Made by a program: the position numbers and the translations under genes. Positions 21,013 to 31,872 of a stretch of 64,000 bases of DNA are shown piece after piece (position 1 is the stretch's first letter; each line of letters starts with the position of its first letter). Source of the stretch: Aquanectria penicillioides (taxonomy: Eukaryota; Ascomycota; Sordariomycetes; Hypocreales; Nectriaceae); assembly GCA_003415625.1 (NCBI GenBank), contig PYIU01000008.1, forward strand, positions 1,178,001-1,242,000, read 5' to 3'. Under the pieces are notes generated by a model. It was not told the DNA's origin. It made no database searches and was given only the letters and a program-made list of their open reading frames with translations.

Positions 21013-24000
21013 ATGGGCCTGCACGATGATGAGACATCCCTCAGTGCAGACGCCAGGCGGGAGGAAGAGATGCAATATGGCGCTGTTGGAATGACCCAGG
21101 AAGAATTAGACGAGAAGTGAGCAGCTATGCCCTGCCATCTTGATTCGCCCGATTGCTGACCGTGACGTAGGTATCCCAATCGACCAAGGAATCACTCCAA
21201 GACATTGCTCTTCTCTGAGCTGTTTCGGGAGCTATTCAACCCTCTAAATGAGAACAAGAAGAAAAATGCGACTGGGCTCGGCCCCAGAAAAGCACCCCGG
21301 GAGTTAACAAGCTGTCTCCTCATGAGCAGAGACGACACATTATTGATCGGTTCATCGGTCGCTGGCGCAAAGAGGTCGGCGATGACTTCTACCCAGCTCT
21401 GCGCTTGATCTTACCAGACAAGGATCGTGATCGTGGGGTTTATGGCCTCAAGGAGAATGCTATTGGTAAGCTCCTTGTTAAGCTCATTAAAATCGACAAA
21501 AACTCAGAGGATGGGTACAATCTTCTCCATTGGAAGCTCCCCGGACAAACTTTTGCCTCCCGTTTGGCTGGCGATTTTGCTGGCCGTTGCTTCGAGGTCA
21601 TTTCGAAGCGTCCCATGCGCACTGAAGTTGGAGACATGACCATCGCTGAGGTGAATCAGCAATTGGACAAGCTGGCCGCCTCGGCTGGCGAGTCTGAAAA
21701 CCTTCGCGTGTTTGAGGTCTTTTACAACCGCATGAATGCTGAAGAGATGATGTGGTTGATTCGAATTGTTCTAAAGCAGATGAAGGTCGGCGCCACAGAG
21801 AAAACCTTGCTTGATCTGTGGCATCCTGATGGCGATGCCCTATTTAGCGTCTCTTCCAGTCTACGGCGTGTATGCTGGGAACTGTACGACCCAAATCTCC
21901 GACTTCAGCAGGAAGAGGCCGGGGTTGCATTGATGCAATGCTTCCAGCCCCAGCTTGCGCAGTTCCAAATGCCTTCGTCGTTCCAGAAAATGATCCAACT
22001 TTTGCATCCGACTGAGGAAGATCCGGAATTTTGGATTGAAGAGAAGCTTGATGGAGAGCGCATGCAGATGCACATGGTCGAGGACAAGTCACATCCAGGT
22101 GGACGAAGATTTTGTTTTTGGTCAAGAAAGGCCAAGGATTACACATATCTATACGGCGACGGCCTTCAAGATGAGAACTCGAGCTTGACCCGACATTTGA
22201 GGCATGCATTTGCTTCGGGTGTTAAGAATATCATCCTTGATGGCGAGATGATCACTTGGGATATGGGCGTCGACAAGATAGTGCCTTTCGGTACGCTCAA
22301 GACCGCTGCTCTTGCCGAGCAACAGAACAGGTCTGGTTCAGATTCCACGGGCCACCGTCCCTTGTTCAGGGTGTTTGATATTCTATACCTCAACAACAAG
22401 CCATTGACACAGTATACTCTTCGAGACCGACACCGGGCGCTCGAGAAGGCAATCAAGCCTGTCCATCGAAGATTGGAAATCCATACTTACACGAGTGCGA
22501 CTTCCGCCGATGCAATTGAGCCACTCCTGCGAGATGTGGTCGCCACTGCATCAGAGGGATTGGTGCTCAAGAACCCTCGCTCAATGTATCGGCTCAACAG
22601 CAGAAATGACGATTGGCTAAAGGTCAAACCCGAGTATATGTCTGAATTTGGCGAGTCTCTTGACTGTATCGTTATTGGCGGTTATTACGGTTCTGGAAAG
22701 CGCGGTGGTATCCTCTCGAGTTTCATGTGTGGTCTTCGAGTCACACAGAACCATATTCAGGCCGGTGCCAATCCTGAAAAGTGCTTCAGCTTCTTCAAAG
22801 TAGGAGGTGGATTCCGGGCGGAAGACTACGCCGAGATACATCACCGGACTGAAGGGAAGTGGATCGATTGGGATCAGAAGAAACCACCAACTGAGTACAT
22901 TGAGCTTGGAGGAGGAGAGGCTCGACAGTTCGAAAAACCAGATGTGTGGATCCGGCCGAAGGACTCTGTAGTCATCTCCGTTAAAGCAGCGAGCGTTGGC
23001 CCATCTGACCAGTTTGCTCGTGGCTTTACTTTGCGATTCCCGCGCTTTCGTCGTCTCAGACTTGATAGATCCTGGGACACGGCCCTCTCGTTGGAAGAAT
23101 TCCAAGAGCTGAAACAGAGAGTCGATGAAGAATCGAAGGAGAAGGCCATGACCGTGGAGGACCGGAAGCGACGGAACCCGAAGCGAGTGAAGAGAGAACT
23201 TGTCATTGCAGGCGAAGACTCTGCTCCTGTCAAGTTTGAGGGAGAGAAGACTAATGTCTTTGAGCACATAGAGTTCTGCGTTCTCTCCGAATCACCGAAG
23301 CCTTACAAGAAGACGAAAACCCAGCTGGAAAGCATTTTGAAAGAGAACGGAGGCAACGTTTCGCAGCGAGCTGCACCAGGCACAAAAATGGTGCTCATCG
23401 CTGACAAGAAGGTTGTCAAAGTCGCCAGTCTAATCAAGTCCGGAGACGTCGACATTATCCGGCCCAAGTGGATCCAGGATTGCCTTGAGCAAGAATCAGG
23501 CAACTTCCTCCTTCCCTATGAACCATCTCACCTCTTTAATGCCACAGATGGATTGAAGTTTGCTGCTGAACAGAACATTGATCAGTTTGGCGATAGCTAT
23601 TGCCGGGACGTGGCGGTTGAGGAACTCAGGGAGCTGATGGATGGAATGCCTAAAATTGAAGACGGGGAGACCTTCAACAAGGGCGAGTTTGTTGGGCAAC
23701 TCGAAGAGCATGGTAAAGACTTGAATGGGCTGAGGAACTTTGTGTTCCGCCGATGCGTGGTATTGTTTCATCAAGTTGATGCAAACGCCATAAGAATGTC
23801 CCAGCTGGAGCGCTACATCAAATATGGAGGTGGATCGGTTACCGAGAACCAAGACGACCCCGCAGTGACGCATGTTGTAATTGAGGGCGAAGACCCTATG
23901 CAGATGTGCGAGACTGGGGACAGGGTGCGGGAAGAATTGAGCTCGAGGCAGACACAGCCCCGGTTGGTCTTGGGAAAGTGGATTGACGAATGCTGGAAAG

Positions 24001-24041
24001 AAAGGACGTTGCTTGATGAAGAGCAATTCGTGGTTCCTTGA
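21013..24041 (+). CDS. LIG4: DNA ligase IV (non-homologous end joining), with an apparent one-base frameshift
   Basis: ATP-dependent DNA ligase that seals double-strand breaks in NHEJ with XRCC4/Lif1. Exon 1 is 21013-21116 and the intron is 21117-21170. The N-terminal DNA-binding domain begins TLLFSELFRELFNPLNENKKK and continues, in another frame, with SPHEQRRHIIDRFIGRW. The frame change lies between 21262 and 21303, beside A- and C-runs; one added base there gives a 991-residue protein of normal size. The nucleotidyltransferase domain has the catalytic Lys in EEKLDGERMQMH (codon 22044-22046), then DGEMI, EGLVLKNP and LKVKPEYM. Two BRCT-like regions follow (about 23,250-23,540 and 23,740-24,020). 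Everything after the frame change is intact over 2.7 kb, so a sequencing error is the simplest reading. The gene is convergent with the UPRT gene, 149 bases away. Confidence 0.9.
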
Positions 24042-24190
24042 TTGAAAGAAATGATGGGAATTATGGTCTTGGATGTATTACTATATGGATTTCATGTAAT
24101 CATAAGTGGATGCCCCACGCCTCAAGGCGGTGCGCATCGTGTAATACGAATGTAGTAGCACTGTCCCCAACTTTACGTGACAACGCAACC

Positions 24191-25061
24191 TTACTTGCCA
24201 ATGGTCAAGAATAGCCTGTCACCAACGTCGCCGAGGCCGGGCTTCAGCATTCCCTCCAGGGTAAGCTCCTTGTCTACACCGGCAATCCAAATCTCGGTAC
24301 CCTCCGGCCACTCCTGTGCCACATTGGCCAGACCTTCTTCTGCAGCAACGACACTTAGCACAATAATTCGCCTGGCGCCCCACTCACGAAGGGTCGAAAT
24401 GGCAGCGGCGCAAGTGCCTCCAGTAGCAATGACGGGATCGACAAGAATGGCCAGGTTGCTCGCGTTTGTGCCGGAAGATGTGTCATCTGGGATGTGGTGG
24501 GGTAGGTTGTTGTAGTACTCAACGGGGTCGAGCGTGGAGGGTTCGCGGTACATGCCCAGGTGGTGCACTGGCACAGGAACCGGGAGGACTGTTTGAACAG
24601 CTGTAGACTTGTAAGTGGTAGGCAGGGAATGAAGAGAGCTGGTTGACCGACCTTCGACCATGCCGAGACCGGATCTCAGGATGGGAACTATGCACATCGT
24701 GGTAGGCGTCACTGTGGTGGTGGTGAATTGGAACCCTAGCTGGGTTTCATCCTGCAATAGCTGATATCAGCATCTAGTAAACCTAGTCTTGGACCTAGAT
24801 TTGGACTTGAATCTGGAGCTGGAGCTCGAATTCGACCTGGCGCTCTCGAAGAGCGGTGGAGGGTGGATGTGAACATACCTTGGGACCGTCGACGGCGGTG
24901 ATTGCCGTCGCCAGCGCCTCACAAGAGACAATCAGCGAGATCTCGTGAACTAGGGCCTTGACCTCACGAGCGCTCGCAGATTTGGAGCGCAGCTGGCTGA
25001 GCTTGGCCTGGAGGCAAGGGTGACTAGAGACGTGGACATGCGACGGGAGAGGAGAAGACAT
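24191..25061 (-). CDS. FUR1: uracil phosphoribosyltransferase
   Basis: Pyrimidine-salvage enzyme making UMP from uracil and PRPP in the cytosol. Three exons (25061-24879, 24751-24652, 24600-24191) join in frame to 230 residues. The dimer and base-binding region reads CIVPILRSGLGMVEA, and after the second intron LGMYREPSTLDPVEYY. The PRPP loop is intact as ILVDPVIATGGT. A C-terminal uracil-binding element GVDKELT and GLGDVGDR follow. The first intron is 127 nt and the second 51 nt. The second has the less common donor GTCGGT, but splicing there is needed to restore the conserved GMVEAVQTVLPV reading. It is tail-to-tail with LIG4. Confidence 0.95.
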
Positions 25062-26512
25062 TGCGGGCAGCGGAGAGGACGGAATTTGAGTGGAGCTATA
25101 TTGAGCGGTAGATGTCTATACTTGTAGATGGAGACGGTGAAGCATCACAGGGGGGACGCTGGGACGAGGCCGAGGAGAAGAAGAGAGAAAAGAAGAAAGA
25201 GAAGAAAGAAAAGGAGAAAAAGGGGAGCGAGGGATAGTCGGTGGGAGATGGTTTATGTAGTTGGGTAGGTATCTGGTACCTGAGCCGGCGCACATCGAGT
25301 TGGGAGCATGGCTGCACGTCCTGTCGCAGGGCAGGTACCGGCCGATTTACAGGATCAAGGCCCAGCCAGCCAACCATGCCGGGCTAAATCGCAGGCCTAA
25401 GCCAAGCCTCAAGGCCCGAATCGACCACCAAGCATCGAGCTTCACGCACCGCCTAGAGCGAGAGGCGGATCACAAGGGACGGTCGGGAGCATGTGGACAG
25501 GGTGGGGCAGACGGCTCGGAGAGGGGCGGTCGCGATAAGATAAGAGCTTCGGGGCTCCCCGTTGGGTGAGGAATGGACGACGAGGGTTGGACGAGGACTT
25601 GATTAAGCGGCGTGACTGGCTACCTACCTACCTAGCTAGGTCCCTGGGTGTGCCAAACTAGGCACCTTGGTTACTGTAGGTCGCTGGCTGGGCCTGGTTT
25701 TGAGGGAACCGGTTTGTTGAGGATGCAATTGAGAGTCTTCTCTCTTTGTCTACCTTCCTCCCTACATCTGCATGTATCAGATACCTAATTGATCCTGCTT
25801 CTGCTTCTGCGAGGAGGGGAAGCCAGTCGTGTAGTGCCCCTCAAAAACGTGCCTGAGAGAGAAGACGGCTTGGGAGGGAGGGTATGTCATGCATCCACCT
25901 GCCATACGCTCTCCCGAAAGCCTCCATCGAGGGTTGAAGAAGTGCAAAAGCCACTCTCGTCTCTCGCCATGTCCCGGGAGTCAATGTACCATGCCATGAC
26001 GCTACGCTATATCTCAAGCTTATCCCCTCCCCCCCGTTTCTGGGATCCCGGATGCCACCACTACGACCCACTCGGCCATCCACCTGCACGCCGAAGCCCC
26101 CTAAACCCTGCTGTCGTTATCGCCTGGGCCCCCTCGCCATGCCCAAAAGGCTGCTAGACCCCTGCACTCCACAGCGCCCCTCACAGAAGCTCTCCGACGC
26201 TGGCCACCTGCCATGACGGCAGATGTTCGGTCGGTCCTTTCCAAGTGCTACGATGCCGTCATAGCCGACTTTCTCATTTCAATCCACTTGTGCCAGTCAG
26301 GGACGAAGGAAAAAAAAATCTTGGGGATCGAAAAATCCTGACTCATGTGACTTTTTGCACCTTCATCTCCCTAACATGGTTATACTGCGCCGAAGACGCG
26401 GCAGCGCACAAGGGGATTTGGGATAACGCGAACCGCCGACAAAGACGGACTTGTGATTCGAGTTGGAGCTGAGACGCGCAATCGAGCATCGACTACCACT
26501 GAAACATCCGCA
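25062..26512. other. divergent promoter region between UPRT and FEX
   Basis: About 1.45 kb without a supportable gene. A purine-rich GAAAGA tract (about 25170-25225) lies in the UPRT leader, and a CTAC tetranucleotide repeat at 25620-25640. The final 200 bases are probably the FEX leader. Confidence 0.5.
25620..25640. repeat. (CTAC)n microsatellite
   Basis: A short run of CTAC units followed by CTAG, in the UPRT-FEX intergenic region. Confidence 0.8.
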
Positions 26513-27834
26513 ATGGGTAATCCGACGACCGGAGAGGGAGAACGACGTAAATCCGCCGTGTACGACGCGCCCGAGGCGTACCGCGAGCTCAACGAACTTT
26601 CCGCCATCCCCCCAATCGACGAGACACCACCTCGAGAAGCCGGCCTCTATGAGCAGGCAGTTCTTCAGCCCGGGGCTGTAGCGGGGGGTCAGGGGCGAGG
26701 CCGAACCGAGAAGGAGGACACAACAGAGATCGACGTCTCGAAACTGGCCACCGAGGTGTACACGCATTCTTATCTCGTCTTGTTCGCAATCCTCGGCACC
26801 CTCGCGCGCCTGGGCTTGACTGCGTTGACCAAGTACCCCGGAACCCCGGTTATCTTCAACACAATATGGGCCAACTTCGGGGTAGTATGGTCATGGGCTT
26901 CCTCATAGAGGACCGCAAGCTCTTCCGCTACGAATGGGGCACACCGGTGTACGATCAAGCCATCGCTCGATCTCAGAAAAAGGGTCGCGATGAGGAGGAC
27001 GGCTCAGGCTCAACCATATCCCCGGTAGATTTGACGGCTGCCAAGAAGGCCCATTTGGCAGCCAAAAAGACTATCCCGCTGTATATTGGGCTTGCGACCG
27101 GGTTCTGCGGAAGCTTCACTACGTTTTCTAGCTTTATGAAGGATGTGTTTCTGGCCCTCTCAAACGAAATGACGATTCCCGGAGTGCCGGGATCGCCTCT
27201 GGGCCGTAATGGGGGTTACTCGTTCATGGCCATGCTGGCGGTGCTCATGACAACGGTATCTTTGTCCCTCTCTGGGCTGTTTGTCGGTGCGCAACTTGCA
27301 GTTGGCCTGGAGCGATTCATGCCCTCGATCCCATTTACATTCGGACGCAAGGTGCTAGATCCCCTCGCCGTGTTCCTGGGATGGGGTTGTTGGCTCGGTG
27401 CAATTTTCCTATCCATTTTCCCACCACACGATGACTGGCGCGGCCAGGCGACGTTCTCGCTAGTGTTTGCTCCTCTCGGGTGCTTGGCCCGATTTTATCT
27501 ATCCATGCATCTGAATGGGCGAGTTGCGACGTTTCCAATGGGCACGTTTGCCGCGAACGTGATTGGAACCATGCTCCTGGGCATGGCCTGGGATATCGCC
27601 CATGTCCCAATTGGCGGCGTAGTGGGGTGCCAAGTGCTGCAGGGGATAGAGGACGGGTTCTGTGGGTGTCTGACAACCATCTCGACATGGGTGTCTGAAC
27701 TGAGCAGCTTGCGACGGCGAAGCGCGTGGCTATACGGTTTGACCAGTGTTGTAGTTTCGCTGGTGTTGATGATTGCTATCATGGGCGGACTTAGATGGAG
27801 TGACGGGTACAGTGAGCTTCTGTGCACCTCATAG
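26513..27834 (+). CDS. FEX1: fluoride export protein FEX, with an apparent one-base frameshift
   Basis: Plasma-membrane fluoride channel protecting the cell from F- toxicity. Fungal FEX is a single chain made of two homologous four-helix halves, and both are present. The first half has a Ser/Glu-rich cytosolic start (1-82), the helix LVLFAILGTLARLGLTAL, the conserved Asn in NTIWANFGG, and the pore motif GFCGSFTTFSSF. The second half has GCLARFYLS, FAANVIGTMLLG and GFCGCLTTISTWVSEL. The frame changes at a G-run (26879-26882) between WANFG and SMVMGFLIEDRK. Restoring one G gives a continuous 440-residue protein and the family's usual ANxGG. The alternative is a real loss-of-function indel; an intron does not solve it, because a 30-nt GT-AG span would delete conserved MGFL. 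The start is the first Met in frame. Confidence 0.93.
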
Positions 27835-28365
27835 AGCAAATTTGTTGCGCTACAACAAGGACAATAATTATCCAATCAAACATGAATGAGATGCCAAATA
27901 ATTATATGAATACCAACATTTATGTTTTGCCAAACCCAATTTGCTCGTCTGGACGGATGGGTAGCAGAGGTTTGAAGCAAGATAGCCATTGACACAAACT
28001 GCACGGTTACTCAAAACACTGGTTTGGACGATTGCGTTGGCGATTGTTGAATGTATCTCAAGGCAATGTTTGGTCTAAAAGAGATCATTATCAACTCGAA
28101 CGCTTGAGTTCATTCGTTAATTGTGACTCATCCGTGTTCGGCTCTAGTTGCTCTTGACTCCAGTTTGACCTCAATTTGCCAGCCGTCGTCAACCGTGGCA
28201 GGTGCTGCTAAACCCACTTCACCCGGAAACCTGCATCTAGGCTTGGCTTCTATTCATCAAACTCGGCACATAAGTTCCCTGCTGGTGACTTTTAGCATCG
28301 TCCTCTGTCAACCAACTCGCTTTTTGGGAAACTTTGCCGTTTCACCCAAGAAACACCTATCCGCC
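27835..28365. other. intergenic region
   Basis: About 530 bases with 3' sequence of FEX and the promoter and leader of the MYND-type gene. Nothing else was recognised. Confidence 0.6.
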
Positions 28366-30744
28366 ATGTCCCACGTTGACTGGGATAACGTCCCAATTAC
28401 AGAACCCAGGTGCCCAGCTCGAGATGACCAGGGGAATTACTGTCCTCAACAGCCAGAAATCGCTTGTCCACGTTGTCTTTTGATAGCGGTTGGTATCACC
28501 TTGATTCTATGACAAACACATCGTCCCGTGCTGACATCGTATAGTACTGCAGCCCGGACTGCAGAGAGAGTCACTGGGCAACCCACCGGCTCGAGTGTGG
28601 GCCGAGATCACCTACAGCGGGAGATATACAGGATGGGAAGAAAGACGAATGGAAAGACCCGTGGTACTGGGCCAAGTACGCTGCAACAGATGTGCTGAAT
28701 CTGGAGAAGAATGAAGGGAAGGAGTTTGATGGTACTCTTGACCTTTTGTTCCTTGGAGGTAAATACATTGGTGCTCATGGAATATGTTGATTCTTACTGA
28801 CATTATTAGAATCGAGTCTTCGTAACCTCATCTACAGCGTCGTTAAACTTCCCGACACTGCGATCCTAAAGATTAATGCAACCGTCAACGAAACGAGCAC
28901 ACAGCATCTCGCTCGTTTGATCTTGACCGTCTTACTCCTTACCGATGATTCATGCAATACAGTAATAAATGCAGAAGCAGCTGTGCACCTCTGGTACTCG
29001 GCCAAGCTGCCCTTCACTCTGTTTCACCACGTGGAGCTTGTAGCTGCGGAACCTCTGCTCTCGGCTATGAGCGATTTGACTCGCCTCTATGCTAACGGAA
29101 ACATCTCAGAAGAAACTTCTTCCCCTATCAGCATGTCGAGAGGCGAGAAAACAGTTGTAATTGACCTTGATCGGAACCAATGGTCGCAGATTATTCGGTT
29201 CGTGAAACTCAGTACCTGGACCCAAGAGAATGCTGCATTCTACAGAGCCATGGATTGCAAAAAGCACGCTCCTCCCATGAGTCAGCTCCTTAAGCGAATG
29301 ACTCCTTCTAGAATGGCTGGTATGATGCGTTGGAGATCTGATGGCCTCCTACTGCCATATGGGCATCCTCGGGAGGAATTTGACACTCTCAATCCGTAAG
29401 TACACTCATAGTATAATTGGCTGATCTAACGACGCATAGTCTATTCTTCAGGGATGGCATTGATTACCCATATGGCGCGACCCAGGAGCCGTTGACTGAA
29501 TGGCCTATGGAGGAGCTCCTGGACTTCCCCTGTGGTCCTGCCCAAAATGATGTTTATGGGAAGATGTTCTATTACGTTCGAGACCTATGCATCGATTTCC
29601 AAGAGCGAATCAAGACTCTCGAACCGGAAATCTGCGTAACATCAAAACCCATCGAGCAATTTCCCGCTCACCAGACCCTTGGAACTACCAAGAAACAGTT
29701 CGACCGCATCGATGTTGGTGCTCCTAGACTCACAGTTCGCAATAATGAAGATTTGACTAATTGATAACAGGCTGCTTATTACTGGGAACAGAGACCATTT
29801 CTCACACTTACGTCGCTGACTGATATTCTTCGACATGAGGATGAGAACCCTAATGCGACTTTACTGACACATTCTCGGGAGAGTGTCATTCACAAAATGC
29901 GATCAGTCAGGAAGGATTTGGAGAAAGAGTTATGCCTAATTTACGAGACCTCTGGCACAGAATTGGACCTCTATGCACCGCCTCTGGAAGGTGGGGTGCC
30001 AGAAGACTCCCAAGCAGGCATTCGCCGCATACTTGGGCTTGTGATGTGGCGCAATTGGGACAAGTTTTCTGATCAGTATGAATCCAATTCACCATTTGCC
30101 CTTTTCCCGCTCTGACCTTTGTATCTTTTTTTTTTAGCTACCTGAATGCTCCGCACTATTTCCGAAAACTTGACGCTGCCGCCATATCTGGCCTTCCCGA
30201 TCATAGCCACTACTTGCCTAGCCAAGGTCTGACAGCAACAGCATTTTTGGGCCTCACCCTGAAATTGAAGAACACAATCACTCGCCGATGGCCAAATCGC
30301 CTTATTCACAACCGGAAGGACGTACCAGGTCTACGAGACTTCAATCGCTGGTTAGGATGGGGAGACAACAAGCCAGAAAGGTGGCTGGAGTGGAAGAAAG
30401 TTGGCGACGTCGATGTAGAAACCTGGTCCCGATACATGGATCTGGCTTTTACAGAGGAGAGAGCTAGGCTCACTGGCCAGTTGCAAGGATTGAGCTTGGA
30501 TGAAACTATTGAGAAGTTTCTAGGTGATCTTCAGCTGTTGGAAATTGAAGATGAACCGGAAAATGTTCATGATGGGATGCCAGGGGACCGTGATTGGGTT
30601 GTTCAGACAGCCAAGGATGCTGAAGGGAGGGACAAAGGAGAGGTGTCGGATTCCTCAGAAGCGAAGGGGCCTGGAACACCCGAGGAGAATCCCAAACTGA
30701 AAAAGAGAAAACGGTGTAAGAAAAACAAGAAGTCATCGCAGTGA
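28366..30744 (+). CDS. MYND-type zinc finger / DUF4470 domain protein
   Basis: Six exons (28366-28488, 28545-28758, 28810-29395, 29440-29713, 29771-30075, 30138-30744) give 702 residues with phases that all agree. The N-terminus has a MYND-like zinc finger: CPARDDQGNYC, then CPRCLLIAYCSPDCRESHW and HRLEC. It is followed by a DUF4470-like segment (TDVLNLEKNEG, DLLFLGESSLRNLIYSVV), a combination common in filamentous fungi. The middle is a helical region of unknown role containing SRESVIHKMRSVRKDLEKE. The C-terminus is acidic, then Lys-rich (KLKKRKRCKKNKKSS) and could act as a nuclear localisation signal. Such proteins are mostly uncharacterised, and a role in protein-protein contact through the MYND finger is inference. 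Splice sites were chosen from consensus and from keeping the reading frame. Confidence 0.8.
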
Positions 30745-31458
30745 TTGGCTGAGATGGGGTTTGCTAGCTACTTGTCATAAGGATTGTATGGAGTGTCAGG
30801 GTTTCACACTGACCAGGCCCTGTTTCCCTTCCCGCAAGCAAGTCCCGACTAGCGAGCTAGAAACTTTCTTCGTAGACTTTTTGCGCAATGGAATCACGTT
30901 TATTTGTGGCATAACTTCAATATATAGCTATTAGATTGCGGGATAGTGGCGTGACACTGATTGAGATTAACTGAACCTGCCTGCCAACTGTGGGCAAATA
31001 TGCTCCGCTTCTAACAATCTAAACCGGATTATAAAATGTGACAATTCTTCCTTTTGGGGTTTCGAGTTTCTCATCAATCTACCTTTTTATATACTACTTA
31101 AGAAGACCTCGTGCAATAGGAGGCGCTGCTCTGCATTTGCACACTGGATGCGATACTTGCCTCGCAAATGCGCAAGGTACGTTGTTCTCATACTTACAAA
31201 GTCTGCTATTTTGAACAAGCTCGTGATGATACTGATTGTATTCCGGTTGCTACAGCCAGGTCGAAACTCCTGTCAGCACTGAGGTTGCATGAGCCCGATA
31301 GCATGCAAGCACCAGTGGAGATTTGTGCCAGAATTTGGAATCGAATCAAGCACCGATTATTGCGGAAACCGTTGTTCCCATTCGAGGTGGCCAATGATTA
31401 ACCGACATCTATTCCGACTGGGATAAAGAGCTATATTTATTTTTCAGTCAATTACATT
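30745..31458. other. intergenic region
   Basis: About 700 AT-rich bases downstream of the MYND-type gene. A 77-codon open frame at 31168-31401 resembles nothing I know and is not called. Confidence 0.5.
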
Positions 31459-31872
31459 ATGACAGCGACCTTCAAAGACTATGTATTGGATGTCATACGC
31501 TTTGCGAGGACCGAATCCAAACGAGAGGAAGCGCAAGGGATCGACAAGATCCGGCGTGGCATTACTGGGTATAAGTTAGTGTGCGGGTGTCGCCTGAAAG
31601 TTATATACGGGTGGCATGATCAGTTTGTCGCGGTATTGCCGTTGGAGCCGAAGAGCAAATTCGGTATCGGGTCAATTCGCGATGTCTACCACTTGGAAAT
31701 CGAGTTTGCGAACGAGGTCGGTGCTTCTCTTCAGCGTGACCGGGCAAGCTGGCGGGCAGATGGTTCTCTGGACCTCACCAGCACAACGCCGCTCAGATCG
31801 GCAACACTGATTGGGATTTATATAACTGCTCGAGTAAGTGTACATGACTGGGACAATGCTGACAGTCATTAG
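31459..31872 (+). CDS. hypothetical protein, weak call
   Basis: An ATG-started open frame of 137 codons. I do not recognise it. The translation is mixed and soluble-looking (IDKIRRGITGYKLVCGCRLKV, RDVYHLEIEFANEVG), with no signal peptide or membrane segment. A good donor (GTAAGT at about 31833) and an acceptor about 40 bases on could extend it into WLAGWKPLGPSARFL. Coding-like pieces also occur at 32.38-32.57 and 32.67-32.80 kb on the same strand, so this may be one end of a larger, perhaps decayed, gene. Confidence 0.3.
   Translation: MTATFKDYVLDVIRFARTESKREEAQGIDKIRRGITGYKLVCGCRLKVIYGWHDQFVAVLPLEPKSKFGIGSIRDVYHLEIEFANEVGASLQRDRASWRADGSLDLTSTTPLRSATLIGIYITARVSVHDWDNADSH

Noticed and set aside
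22617..24026. Minus-strand open frames of 216 and 176 codons opposite LIG4
   Set aside because: Antisense to a conserved ligase coding sequence, with no family resemblance.
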